Shown here: positions 1 through 10,884 of the stretch, one piece after another
How the letters are laid out: every line of letters begins with the position of its first letter
How positions within the stretch are numbered: the stretch's first letter is position 1
Source of the DNA: Knoellia remsis
GTDB taxonomy: Bacteria > Actinomycetota > Actinomycetes > Actinomycetales > Dermatophilaceae
Assembly: GCF_003002895.1 (NCBI RefSeq)
Contig: NZ_PVTI01000013.1
Location: forward strand, 1-64,000
Direction of reading: 5' to 3'
DNA: 64,000 nucleotides
Program-made: the position numbers and the translations under genes
The notes under the pieces: generated by a model
Told to the model about the DNA's origin: nothing
Seen by the model: only the letters and a program-made list of their open reading frames with translations
Database searches by the model: none

Positions 1-34
1 GGGCGACTGGCGCGGTGACTCGTCCCTCAGTGCG

Positions 35-102
35 TGAGTCGTCCCCTCATGCTGGGGCGACTCACCACGCGAAGGGCGACTGACCAGGAAAGGGACGACT
101 CA
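35..102. repeat. Cluster of short GGGCGACT / AGTCGTCCC repeats
   Basis: The 3' flank of the first gene holds several related short units: GGGCGACT at 1-8, 55-62 and 74-81, and an 11-base inverted pair, TGAGTCGTCCC at 35-45 and GGGACGACTCA at 92-102. The inverted pair could form a loose hairpin after the leftward gene that ends at 135, so a role in its termination is possible. The window edge cuts the region, so its full extent is unknown. Confidence 0.4.
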
Positions 103-134
103 GCGCCGTCAGTGCGGCAACTGGCCATCAGTCG

Positions 135-3100
135 TCAGGCTGGGGTGACGGTCTGCGTCGAGACGGCACGCTCGCACAGCCCGAGGAAGGCACCCAGCGC
201 GATGAGCTCGTCGGGGGTCCGCGGTGCGAAGTCGGTGAGCACGGCCGAGCGCACGACGTAGGCGGCGTGCTGGGCTCGAGAGATCGCGACGTTGAGCCGG
301 TGCCGGTCGAGGAGGAAGCCGATCCCACGCGGCACGTCCGCGTGCGCCGACGCGGCCATCGACAGGATCGCCACCGCCGCCTCGCGGCCCTGGAACTTGT
401 CGACCGTGCCGACCGCGACGTCGAGGAAGCCCGCAGTGTCGAGTGCCGCGCGCAGGGTGCCGACCTGCGCGTTGTAGGGCGTGATGACGAGGATGTCGGA
501 CTCCTCGAGAGGCCGCGCGGCCGCGTCCGGGGACACCTGCCACGACAGGCCGAGGTGCGAGCGCACGAGATCGACCACGACGTCGGCCTCCTCGGGAGAC
601 CACTGCGACCGGTCGCGGTGCTCGACGAGCCGGACGTGCAGGCCGGGGTCGACGCCGTCGAGCGAACGCTTCGCCGTCCGGTCCTCGTGCGAACGCAGCC
701 GGCCGGCATACGCCAGGCGCGACACCGGTTCGGTGAGCGCGGGATGCATCCGCCACGTCGTCTCGAGGAAGTAGCCGTGCGACGCCGGTAGGACGCTCTC
801 GTCCTCGCGCTCGGCGCGGATGACCCAGCCGAGGGCCGAGTCGTCGACCGGCTCGGGGTGGGTCCCCTGCGACACCTGCGGCAGCTGCTGCGGGTCGCCG
901 AGGAGGAGCAGTCGGTCCGCGGACTCGGCGACGGCGAGCGTCTTCGCGAGCGAGTACTGCCCGGCCTCGTCGATGACGAGCAGGTCGAGCTGGCCCGGCT
1001 GAACCCGCTTGGGGTTCGTGAGGTCCCAGGCGGTGCCGCCGATGACGTAGCCACCCTCCTGATCGGCGGCGAACCCGGCGAGGTCGTCGGCCTTGGCCAG
1101 CTCCGTCCACGCCGTCGACACACCTGGTTCCTTCACGGCCTTGCCGACCTGTTCCGGAGCGAGACCCGCGCGGACGACCGCGTCGAGGACGTTCTCGATC
1201 GCGGCGTGCGACTGGGCGCACACCCCGACCCGCCACCCATGGTCACGCACCAGCGACGCGATGACCTGCGAGGCGACGTGCGTCTTGCCCGTCCCCGGCG
1301 GCCCCTGCACCGAGAGCGCGGAGCCGTCGAGGTCGAGCAGCGCCGACTCGATCGCCCGCACGAACCGGTCGTCCCCCTCACCGACCTCGGGCAGCGCACC
1401 CCCCGACCGGAGCCGCGGCGACCGGCGCAGCAGCACGTCGACCCCCGCGGACTGCGGCAACGCGGGAAACGCGCCTTGGACGCGCTCGCCCAAGCGTTGC
1501 AGCGCCGCCTCGATCGACGTGCTCGGCACGATCTTGCTGGGGACGAGTCCCACGGGGGCGAGGTCGTGCTCGGTCCCGTCCTTGGGCATGAGCTCTTCCA
1601 GGGTGAGCCGTTGGTGGATGTGGTTGTCCGGTGACGCGACGTCCTCGACGCCGATGACCTTGACACCCGAGGGTGACTTGGCGTTGAGATGGCCCGGCTG
1701 GACCTCGACGCCCGCAGGCGGGGGAGCGGCATAGACCGCGGCAACGTCGGCACCCGGCTCCAGGGGCACCCCGCCCAGGGCCTCACCAGTCACGACGATG
1801 GTGCGCCGGGGCCGCTGCTTGGGGGTGTCCCGGTGCCATTCATCGACGACCTCCGCGCCCTTCACGATGAACACCCCGGGCTCGTTCATCCACTCGGACA
1901 CCGGAAGGCGCAGGCGGTCGAAGTGCTTCCACCAGAACGGCTTGTCCTCGCGCGCGTGGAAGAGGAGTGTCGCCGCGACCATGGCGATGGTCTGTTGCTC
2001 GGCCGTGCGGTCCTGTGGCTTGATGCCCTCGAGGTGCGCCTTGAGCTGGGCCTCGAGCTGCATGAGGGCGAGCCGTGCATCGTTGACCGTCGACGCCGGG
2101 GTGCTGGGCGCAGACCCGTCACCTTGCTCGGGCGCCGCCGTCGCGCCGTTCGCCCCGCTCTCGCCGTCCGCGACCTCGTCCCGCCGGGCCAGCAGCCAGT
2201 TGCGGAGCAGCAGCGTCGAGACGCAGTCCTCCTCGTTGTAGTTCGCGATGTCGGTGATCTCGCGCCGGGCCGACGCCTCGTCGCCCAGCTCGGTGGCGAT
2301 GACGAAGCGGTGGTAGGCGACGATCGAGTCGTCGCCCTTGGCGACGCCGGCCTCGCGCGCACCCATGTAGAGCGGCTCGAGCTTCTTGATCGAGTACGAG
2401 CGCTGCGAGACGCGGATGCCCGCGCGCACCAGGGCATACAGGTCGACGAAGACGCCCTCGCGCAGGAACTGGTCGATGTCGTCCTCGCACACCCCGTGCC
2501 GAGCAGCGAGCCGGAGCAACGCCGACTTCTCGTAGGGCGCGTAGTGGTAGACGTGCAGGTCCGGCCACCGCTCGCGGCGCTCGTGCAGCCACGCGACGAA
2601 GTCGATGAGGGCCTGCTTCTCCTGCTCGCGGTCGTGCGCCCAGAACGTCGTGAACGGCGGCTTCTCCCCGCCCGCGACGTCGACACCGTCGACGGTGACG
2701 AGCCCGAAGAGGTACTCCAGTCCCCAGTCGTGCGAACCGCGTTCGCGCCACAGCGGGTCGCCCTCGAAGTCGAAGAAGACGTCGCCCTCGCTCGGTGCGG
2801 GCATGGCCCGCAGCGCCTCCGCGGACACGACCTCGGCGACGACACGGGCGTCCGGGTCGGCCTCCTGGACGAGCTGCAGCCGGGCCTGCTCACGCAACCG
2901 GGCCAGCACCGACTCGCGCACGTCGGGAACCGGATCGGTGCGCGTCGCCAGCGCCTCGATCGTGTTCACCCCGGCGTCCATGAGCCGCCGTCGCTGGGGC
3001 AGTCGCACACCGGCGACCAGCAAGACGTCCCGCGCCGTCTCGGCCTCGACCTCGCACACCTCGCAGCGCCCGCACGCCAGCCAGCGCGGGTCACCCCACG

Positions 3101-3731
3101 CGGCCGGCTCCGACCCCGCGGCGTGCTCGGCCAGCACCGACTCGAGCCGCTCCCGCCGCGCCGCATACACCGGGAGGATGTCGTCGAGCAGGTGGTCCGT
3201 GCTCAGCCCACTGCCGAGCACGAGGCGGGCCACCGGCGCGGTGGGGATGTCCGCAGACCGCAGCTGGGCGGCATACGCGGCGATCTGCAGCAAGGCCGGC
3301 ACCGAGGCATGCCGGGCGAGCTTGGTGTCGCTGACGAGCCAGCCGTCGTCGGTGCGCTCGAGGAAGTCGGCGAACCCGAGGAACCCGCCGTCGAAGAAGG
3401 TCGCCTGCGCCACGACGTCGGCCGCGCCACCGCGCAGCGTCGCGAGGGTCTCCGCATGCGCAGCGGTGAGCGAGGCGAGGTCGTGCGCCGGTCGCGACAT
3501 GCCCACCACGCGAGAGGGGTATGCCGCGGAGAGACGGAGCAGCTCGCGCTGCTCGTGCTGGTCGCCGAGCTCCTTGAGCCGGGCCATCATCGCCTCGTCG
3601 GGCTCGGACATCGACGGCGCGCGCCCGAGGGTGATGTCGAGCTCGCGCACGAGCGCGAACTCGCACTGCGATGCGAGCCGCAGGTCGCTCGGGCTCAGCA
3701 CCAGCCGCCCGTCGTCACCGAGGAGGAACAT
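135..3731 (-). CDS. TM0106-type RecB-like nuclease fused to Dna2-like SF1 helicase
   Basis: A 1198-residue protein with three modules. The N-terminal third carries a RecB/Cas4-type nuclease: SDTK (D135, K137) followed by Q149-x3-Y153, framed by C23 and the C220-x2-C223-x2-C226 cluster that in this fold usually binds an iron-sulfur cluster. A RNase H-like (YprB-type) nuclease follows, with FFDFEGDP near residue 320 and YNEEDC near 500. The C-terminal part is a superfamily 1 DNA2/NAM7-like helicase with Walker A GPPGTGKT near residue 810 and a DEAGQ Walker B. The length and order match TM0106-family proteins. DNA repair or processing of DNA ends is likely; the real substrate is unknown. The start is the ATG at 3731, directly before the SPSDL motif typical of the family N terminus. 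Confidence 0.85.
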   Translation of the reverse strand: MFLLGDDGRLVLSPSDLRLASQCEFALVRELDITLGRAPSMSEPDEAMMARLKELGDQHEQRELLRLSAAYPSRVVGMSRPAHDLASLTAAHAETLATLRGGAADVVAQATFFDGGFLGFADFLERTDDGWLVSDTKLARHASVPALLQIAAYAAQLRSADIPTAPVARLVLGSGLSTDHLLDDILPVYAARRERLESVLAEHAAGSEPAAWGDPRWLACGRCEVCEVEAETARDVLLVAGVRLPQRRRLMDAGVNTIEALATRTDPVPDVRESVLARLREQARLQLVQEADPDARVVAEVVSAEALRAMPAPSEGDVFFDFEGDPLWRERGSHDWGLEYLFGLVTVDGVDVAGGEKPPFTTFWAHDREQEKQALIDFVAWLHERRERWPDLHVYHYAPYEKSALLRLAARHGVCEDDIDQFLREGVFVDLYALVRAGIRVSQRSYSIKKLEPLYMGAREAGVAKGDDSIVAYHRFVIATELGDEASARREITDIANYNEEDCVSTLLLRNWLLARRDEVADGESGANGATAAPEQGDGSAPSTPASTVNDARLALMQLEAQLKAHLEGIKPQDRTAEQQTIAMVAATLLFHAREDKPFWWKHFDRLRLPVSEWMNEPGVFIVKGAEVVDEWHRDTPKQRPRRTIVVTGEALGGVPLEPGADVAAVYAAPPPAGVEVQPGHLNAKSPSGVKVIGVEDVASPDNHIHQRLTLEELMPKDGTEHDLAPVGLVPSKIVPSTSIEAALQRLGERVQGAFPALPQSAGVDVLLRRSPRLRSGGALPEVGEGDDRFVRAIESALLDLDGSALSVQGPPGTGKTHVASQVIASLVRDHGWRVGVCAQSHAAIENVLDAVVRAGLAPEQVGKAVKEPGVSTAWTELAKADDLAGFAADQEGGYVIGGTAWDLTNPKRVQPGQLDLLVIDEAGQYSLAKTLAVAESADRLLLLGDPQQLPQVSQGTHPEPVDDSALGWVIRAEREDESVLPASHGYFLETTWRMHPALTEPVSRLAYAGRLRSHEDRTAKRSLDGVDPGLHVRLVEHRDRSQWSPEEADVVVDLVRSHLGLSWQVSPDAAARPLEESDILVITPYNAQVGTLRAALDTAGFLDVAVGTVDKFQGREAAVAILSMAASAHADVPRGIGFLLDRHRLNVAISRAQHAAYVVRSAVLTDFAPRTPDELIALGAFLGLCERAVSTQTVTPA

Positions 3732-3772
3732 GTCTCACACCGTATGCCGCAGGGCTGACAGTGCGGTGCGGC

Positions 3773-5344
3773 TCAGATCCAGGAGGGGAACCACATGAGT
3801 CGGTGCCACTGCTCATACGGCACGACCGCGCCCGTGTAGATCGGGTAGAACCACGCGAACAGCGCGATCGTCACGAGGACGTAGCCGCCGACGACCACGG
3901 CCCCCCACCGCCGCCGCGACACCGACGCGCCACGCCCACCCAACACGAGCCCAAGGCAGAAGACGATCGCCAGCACGACATACGGCTCGAACGCCACGGA
4001 GTAGAACGAGAAGATCGTCCGCTCCTGATACATGAACCACGGCCCGTACCCCGCGACGACTCCCGCCAGTGCGGCCCCGGCCCGCCAGTCGCGGCGCGCG
4101 ATCCAGCAGAAGAGGCACACGAGCAGCGCGACGATGCCGACCCACCACACCGACACCGTGCCGATCGTCGTCACCGCGGCCGAACACGAGTCGACGGTGC
4201 ACGACCCCTCGCCCCGCTTCGTCCCCTCGTAGAAGAACGACGTCGGCCGGGCCTGGATCATCCAGCCCCACGGGTTCGACTGGTACGAGTGTGGCGTCGT
4301 CAGGGTGGTGTTGAACTGCCACATGTCCTGGTGGTACTTCACCCAGTTGCGCAGCACCGGCGGCAGCCACTGGATGCCCTGCCCGGGGTTGAAGGTGTCC
4401 CACTGCCGGTGGTAGCCGCGGTCGGTCAGGAACCACCCGGTCCACGACACGACATAGACGACGGCCGACGTCACGACGAGCTGCGCGAACGCATACGGCC
4501 CGTCCTTGAGCAGCCCCTCGCGCCACCACGGCCGGATCCCCGCGGCCCGCCGCGCGCCGAGGTCCCACAGCACCGTCATCAGCCCGAACACCGCGAGGAA
4601 GAACAGCCCCGACCACTTCGTCCCGATGCACAGACCGAGCGCCACCCCCGCGGCCCACCGCCACGGCCGCGCCCCGAGCCACGGTCCGCGCGTCAGAGTC
4701 CGTATGCCGTCCGTGCCGGTCTCGCTGCGGCTCCCGGCCCACTGCGCGAGCCGTTCGCGGGAGCGGTCGCGGTCGACGACGAGACACGCGAACGCGACGA
4801 GGGCGAAGAAGCTCACGATGATGTCGAGGATCCCCGTGCGCGACATGACGAGGTGGGTGCCCTCGACCGCCAGCAGCAGGCCCGCGATGCAGCCGAGGAG
4901 CGTCGACCCGAACATCCGCCGCGCCACCCGCGCGAGGATGAGGATCGACAGCGTCCCGAGCAGGGCGACGGCGACCCGCCATGCGAAGGGGTTCGTCGGC
5001 CCGCCGAAGAGCCACTCGCCGGCGCCGATGACCCACTTGCCGACGGGCGGGTGCGCCATCATGTCCGGCTGGTTCGAGAACACGTCGACGTTGCCGGAGT
5101 TCCAGAGCTTGTCGGCGTCCTCGTTCTTGCCCTCGACGCGCATCTCGACGCCGAAGCGGATGAGCGACCAGCCCTGCTTGACGTAGTAGGTCTCGTCGAA
5201 GACGAGGGAGTCCGGCCGGCCGAGCTGCCAGAACCGGAGGAACCCGCCGATCGCGGCGACGAGGAGCGGACCGACCCACCCCCAGAGCCGGTCCGTGGGA
5301 CGGGTCCCGAGCAGGCGTTCGCGCAGCTCGTCGGTCCGGGTCAC
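3773..5344 (-). CDS. pmt: Protein O-mannosyltransferase (GT39)
   Basis: An integral membrane glycosyltransferase that moves mannose from polyprenyl-phosphate mannose to Ser/Thr of proteins crossing the membrane, as shown for actinobacterial Pmt. The N terminus has a first membrane helix followed by the acidic pair D50-E51 in VFDETYYVKQGW, the catalytic DE of PMTs. MSRTGILDI is the usual loop motif, and about ten hydrophobic segments follow. I chose GTG at 5344 (523 residues): a longer reading to 5422 would run into the lipoprotein gene upstream and lacks homology. It lies beside rsmI, as in M. tuberculosis (Rv1002c/Rv1003). Confidence 0.9.
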   Translation of the reverse strand: MTRTDELRERLLGTRPTDRLWGWVGPLLVAAIGGFLRFWQLGRPDSLVFDETYYVKQGWSLIRFGVEMRVEGKNEDADKLWNSGNVDVFSNQPDMMAHPPVGKWVIGAGEWLFGGPTNPFAWRVAVALLGTLSILILARVARRMFGSTLLGCIAGLLLAVEGTHLVMSRTGILDIIVSFFALVAFACLVVDRDRSRERLAQWAGSRSETGTDGIRTLTRGPWLGARPWRWAAGVALGLCIGTKWSGLFFLAVFGLMTVLWDLGARRAAGIRPWWREGLLKDGPYAFAQLVVTSAVVYVVSWTGWFLTDRGYHRQWDTFNPGQGIQWLPPVLRNWVKYHQDMWQFNTTLTTPHSYQSNPWGWMIQARPTSFFYEGTKRGEGSCTVDSCSAAVTTIGTVSVWWVGIVALLVCLFCWIARRDWRAGAALAGVVAGYGPWFMYQERTIFSFYSVAFEPYVVLAIVFCLGLVLGGRGASVSRRRWGAVVVGGYVLVTIALFAWFYPIYTGAVVPYEQWHRLMWFPSWI

Positions 5345-5379
5345 CGGCCCATCGTAGGCAAGGCGACCTGTGCCGCGGC

Positions 5380-5898
5380 TCAGGAAACCTTCAAGGTCAA
5401 CGAAGGCTGCGGGTCGATCCACGGAACTCGGCCGATGACCGCCGTCGTGCCCGCCGGGACCGGGAAGATGAGGCTGCCTTTGACCGGCTTGTCATCCGTG
5501 AACCCCAGCGGCACCTGTTCTTTCGGGGGAACGCACAGCTGCGCAACCCGCCAGTCGACCTTCGACTCCGTCCCGGCCTTGTCGACGGCGACCCACTCGA
5601 ACGACGAGAGAGGACCGGTCTTCTTCCCGTCCTTCGGGGCGAGTGTCACGTTGAACCGCACGTACCTTTGGTTGGGCTCGGCGTCGTACGGTGGCTCCGG
5701 GCACTGGAACTCCGAGTCAACGCTGTCGAGGGTCAGGTCGACCTTCATGGAGGACACCAGGTCGCCGAGATCGGTGGTGTCCCCCACCCCGAGTTCCGCG
5801 GCCTTGGCGCCTCCATCGTTCGCGACGCCGACCCCGCCACCACCGCAGCCGGTCAAGCCGATGACGGCCGCGATCGCCAACGCTCCGAACTTGCGCAT
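5380..5898 (-). CDS. Secreted lipoprotein, DUF4352-like
   Basis: A 172-residue protein with a lipoprotein signal: a short basic N terminus, a hydrophobic stretch and lipobox LTGC followed by a Gly-rich linker. The mature part is a single beta-rich domain with spaced aromatic and Val residues, resembling DUF4352 immunoglobulin-like extracellular domains, and holds a Cys pair. The start is the ATG at 5898, seven codons inside the longest reading, because GGGGAG stands at the proper distance before it. Its position 35 bp upstream of pmt on the same strand suggests cotranscription and makes it a possible mannosylation substrate, which is inference only. Confidence 0.65.
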   Translation of the reverse strand: MRKFGALAIAAVIGLTGCGGGGVGVANDGGAKAAELGVGDTTDLGDLVSSMKVDLTLDSVDSEFQCPEPPYDAEPNQRYVRFNVTLAPKDGKKTGPLSSFEWVAVDKAGTESKVDWRVAQLCVPPKEQVPLGFTDDKPVKGSLIFPVPAGTTAVIGRVPWIDPQPSLTLKVS

Positions 5899-6000
5899 GT
5901 TCGATCTCCCCTTCCACATCAGGTCATCCCACTGGCGCGAGGCCCGATCGGCTCGCCCCGAGGCCGGTCATCACCGCCCCCGTCGGGGACAATAGCGCCC

Positions 6001-6837
6001 ATGACCGACCCCGGCGTCCTCGTGCTGGCCGCGACCCCGATCGGCGACCCGCGCGACGCCGCGCCCCGCCTCGCCGACGAGCTCGCCACCGCCGACGTCA
6101 TCGCGGCCGAGGACACCCGCCGCCTCCGCCGGCTCTGCCAGGCGCTCGACGTCTCGCCGCGCGGGTCGGTCGTGAGCTACCACGAGCACAACGAGGCGTC
6201 CCGGACCGCGGATCTCGTGGAGAGACTTCGCGAGGGGGCGCGTGTCCTCGTCGTCACGGACGCCGGTATGCCGTCCGTCTCGGACCCGGGGTACCGCCTC
6301 GTGAGTGCCGCGATCGGGATCGACGCCCGGGTGACCTGCGTCCCCGGGCCGTCGGCGGTGCTCATGGCGCTCGCCGTGTCAGGGCTGCCGGTCGACCGGT
6401 TCTGCTTCGAGGGCTTCCTGCCACGCAAGCCGGGCGAGCGGGCCCGGGCGCTGGTCGCGCTGGCGGACGAGCACCGGACGATGGTCTTCTTCGAGGCGCC
6501 GCACCGGGTCGCGAAGACCCTCGCGGCGATGGAGGAGGCGTTCGGTGGTGACAGGCGGGCCGCCGTGTGCCGCGAGCTGACGAAGACCTACGAGGAGGTG
6601 CGCCGCGGCTCGCTCGTCGAGCTCGTCGCCTGGGCCTCCGACGACCCCCGGGGCGAGATCACCCTCGTCGTCGCCGGCGCCGACGCCCAGGTGAGCGACG
6701 TCGAGAGCCAGCTGGCCGGCATACGCGACCGGGTCGCGGCAGGGGAGCGGCTCAAGGACGTGTGCGCCGATGTCGCCTCCGCGACAGGGCTCTCGAAGAA
6801 GGCGCTCTACGACGCCGTCCTCGCCGCCTCCCGCTGA
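6001..6837 (+). CDS. rsmI: 16S rRNA (cytidine-1402 2'-O)-methyltransferase
   Basis: A 278-residue protein of the tetrapyrrole-methylase fold that methylates the ribose of C1402 in the ribosomal decoding centre. Family landmarks are ATPIGDPRDAAPRLADEL at the N terminus, AEDTRR, SYHEHNE, the SAM loop DAGMPSVSDPG, and VPGPSAVLMALAVSGLP. Length is typical. The start is ATG 6001; the open frame extends far upstream but without homology. The gene is divergent from the lipoprotein and pmt. Confidence 0.95.
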   Translation: MTDPGVLVLAATPIGDPRDAAPRLADELATADVIAAEDTRRLRRLCQALDVSPRGSVVSYHEHNEASRTADLVERLREGARVLVVTDAGMPSVSDPGYRLVSAAIGIDARVTCVPGPSAVLMALAVSGLPVDRFCFEGFLPRKPGERARALVALADEHRTMVFFEAPHRVAKTLAAMEEAFGGDRRAAVCRELTKTYEEVRRGSLVELVAWASDDPRGEITLVVAGADAQVSDVESQLAGIRDRVAAGERLKDVCADVASATGLSKKALYDAVLAASR

Positions 6838-6875
6838 CCCCCCGGCCCTCGATCCCGGTGCGCCCTGCACGAAAC

Positions 6876-6947
6876 GGCTCGCGAGCCGTCCAGTGACTCG
6901 CAAGCCGGATCGATCCGGCATACGAGTGACGCCGTAGTTCGCGAGCC
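6876..6947. repeat. 72-bp triple-palindrome element, copy A
   Basis: Three palindromes at fixed spacing: GGCTCGCGAGCC (6876-6887), 17 bp, CCGGATCGATCCGG (6905-6918), 17 bp, AGTTCGCGAGCC (6936-6947). The third palindrome has two departures from the family consensus. The spacer to the right of the centre contains a GGCATAC heptamer. It lies in the 278-bp gap between rsmI and sdhC. Four other copies in the window share the exact 12-17-14-17-12 layout. Confidence 0.9.
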
Positions 6948-7052
6948 GGAACGGGTCGTCGTGCCCACGCGGCCGAGCGGACGGCATACGGCATGCTCAC
7001 CAGCAGCCATCGGCACCCCACGCGTCGACCTACGGATGGGTAACGTGCATAT

Positions 7053-7115
7053 CTCACACGTGAGTTAGGTCTGCCTGAGCGTGTTCGGCGCCGGAGCGCG
7101 CGGTACCTTTCGGTC
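7053..7115 (+). promoter_or_regulatory. Candidate sdh operon promoter and operator
   Basis: CTCACACGTGAG (7053-7064) is a 12-bp dyad with arms CTCAC/GTGAG. TACCTT at 7104-7109 lies six bases before the sdhC ATG, the spacing of actinobacterial leaderless promoters. No convincing -35 box is visible. The region is less GC-rich than its surroundings. The cognate regulator is unknown. Confidence 0.4.
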
Positions 7116-7826
7116 ATGCCCACGACGACGCTCTCCCCACGCGGGACCACGGCGCGGAGCACGACAGTCGCCCTCAAGCTGCTCATGGCAGTGACCGGTC
7201 TGATCTTCGTCGGCTACCTGCTCCTCCACGCCTACGGCAACCTCAAGGCCCTGCAGGGGGAGGAGGCGTTCAACAGCTACGCCGAGCACCTCCGCACCAT
7301 CGGCGAGCCGATGCTGCCGTATGCCGGCCTGCTGTGGATCATCCGGGTGGTCCTGATCCTCTCGATCATCGGCCATGCGTATGCCGCGTACACGCTGTGG
7401 AGCCGCGCGGACTCCGCGCGCCGCGTCAAGTACGACGCGGTGAAGACGGTGGCGACGGCGAAGTGGATGCGCTGGGGCGGGACCTTCCTCCTGGTCTTCA
7501 TCGTGTGGCACCTGCTCAACTTCACGGTCCCGAAGATCTCCCCGAACCCTCACAAGCAGGGGCCGGACATCCTCAACAACCCCTACCAGCTCGTCGTCGC
7601 GACCTTCCAGGTCTGGTGGATGGTGCTCATCTACGTCGCCGCCATGGTGGCGCTGTTCATGCACCTCAAGCACGGCGCCTACAGCGCCCAGCAGACCCTC
7701 GGCTGGACCTCCACCCCGGCCGCGCACGCCCGGGCCAAGCTCGTCGGGTGGGTCCTCGCGACCGTCGTCGTCGTCGGCTTCCTCATCCCGCCGCTGGCCA
7801 TCGCCTTCGGGCTCATCGGCGACTGA
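7116..7826 (+). CDS. sdhC: Succinate dehydrogenase cytochrome b558 subunit
   Basis: A 236-residue membrane anchor of the single-subunit (SdhC b558, TIGR02046-like) type, with five hydrophobic helices and conserved haem-ligand candidates in the segments [36 protein letters not shown] and [10 protein letters not shown]. It passes electrons from SdhB to menaquinone, so no SdhD is expected and none is present. It begins the operon sdhC-sdhA-sdhB. A tandem of -10-like TACCTT and ATG suggests a leaderless mRNA. Confidence 0.92.
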   Translation: MPTTTLSPRGTTARSTTVALKLLMAVTGLIFVGYLLLHAYGNLKALQGEEAFNSYAEHLRTIGEPMLPYAGLLWIIRVVLILSIIGHAYAAYTLWSRADSARRVKYDAVKTVATAKWMRWGGTFLLVFIVWHLLNFTVPKISPNPHKQGPDILNNPYQLVVATFQVWWMVLIYVAAMVALFMHLKHGAYSAQQTLGWTSTPAAHARAKLVGWVLATVVVVGFLIPPLAIAFGLIGD

Positions 7827-7894
7827 CGTGCGCAGGCGCGCGGACGGCATACGGCACAACGCTTTTCACTCGCAACGACACCAAGGTGACTCGC

Positions 7895-9933
<2,039 letters not shown>

Positions 9934-9934
<1 letters not shown>

Positions 9935-10689
9935 TGAGCGACCTCATGAACCTGACCCTCAAGATCTGGCGTCAGGCCGGACCCGCCGACAAGGGCGGCT
10001 TCGTCACCTACGAGGTGTCCGACATCAGCCCGGACATGAGCTTCCTCGAGATGCTCGACGTCCTCAACGAGCAGCTCAACGCCAAGGGCGAGGAGCCGAT
10101 CGCGTTCGACAGTGACTGTCGCGAAGGCATCTGCGGCATGTGCGGCCTGATGATCTCCGGCCACGCCCACGGACCCGAGCGCACGACGACCTGCCAGCTG
10201 CACATGCGCTCCTTCAAGGATGGGCAGACGATCACCGTCGAGCCGTGGCGCGCCAACGCGTTCCCGGTCATCAAGGACCTCGTCGTCAACCGCAGCGCGT
10301 TCGACCGCATCATCCAGGCCGGCGGCTACATCTCGGCCAACACCGGTGCCGCCCCCGACGCGCACGCCACGCCCGTCCCCAAGGACAACGCTGACCGCGC
10401 CTTCATGGCCGCCGAGTGCATCGGCTGCGGCGCCTGCGTCGCGGCGTGCCCCAACGCGAGCGCGATGCTCTTCACCGCGTCCAAGGTCGTCCACCTCGGG
10501 GAGCTGCCGCAGGGGCAGCCGGAGCGCGACGCCCGCGTCGTGGCCATGGTCAACCAGCACGACCACGAGGGCTTCGGCGGCTGCACCAACATCGGCGAGT
10601 GCTCCACCGCCTGCCCCAAGGGCATCCCGCAGGACGTCATCAGCCAGCTGAACTTCGACCTGCGCACCGCGATGCGGCACAGCCGCTGA
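9934..10689 (+). CDS. sdhB: Succinate dehydrogenase iron-sulfur subunit
   Basis: A 251-residue electron carrier. Ligands for three clusters are visible: the [2Fe-2S] set in [15 protein letters not shown] with a later Cys in TTCQLH, the [4Fe-4S] set [11 protein letters not shown], and the [3Fe-4S]-type set in [15 protein letters not shown]. The ATG overlaps the sdhA stop (TAATG), which points to translational coupling. A strong inverted-repeat terminator follows 22 bp after the stop. Confidence 0.96.
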
Positions 10690-10710
10690 GGCGAGCACCG
10701 CACCGAAGGT

Positions 10711-10755
10711 GAGCGGGCGGCATACCGAAGGAATCCGTCGGTATGCCGCCCGCTC
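10711..10755. terminator. Terminator built from an inverted pair of GGCATAC motifs
   Basis: Perfect 18-bp arms (10711-10728 and 10738-10755) around a 9-base loop. Each arm contains one copy of the genome-dispersed heptamer (GGCATAC left, GTATGCC right). It sits just after sdhB and before a lipoprotein gene. No T-run follows, as is common in actinobacteria. Confidence 0.8.
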
Positions 10756-10884
10756 GGCTGTGTCCGGAACGTGACCTTCCGGTCGGGTCATTTCCTGAGC
10801 GCCGGTCCGGTGTGGGGCGCTAGGGTCCGCTCGATGGTGGGCGCATGGGGCGCACCGCCGCGCCTCACGAGGGGTTTGCCGATC

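Noticed and set aside
7062-7085. IdeR/DtxR iron box upstream of sdhC
   Set aside because: TTAGGTCTGCCTGA resembles one half of the box, but the second half does not match; too weak to report as a site.
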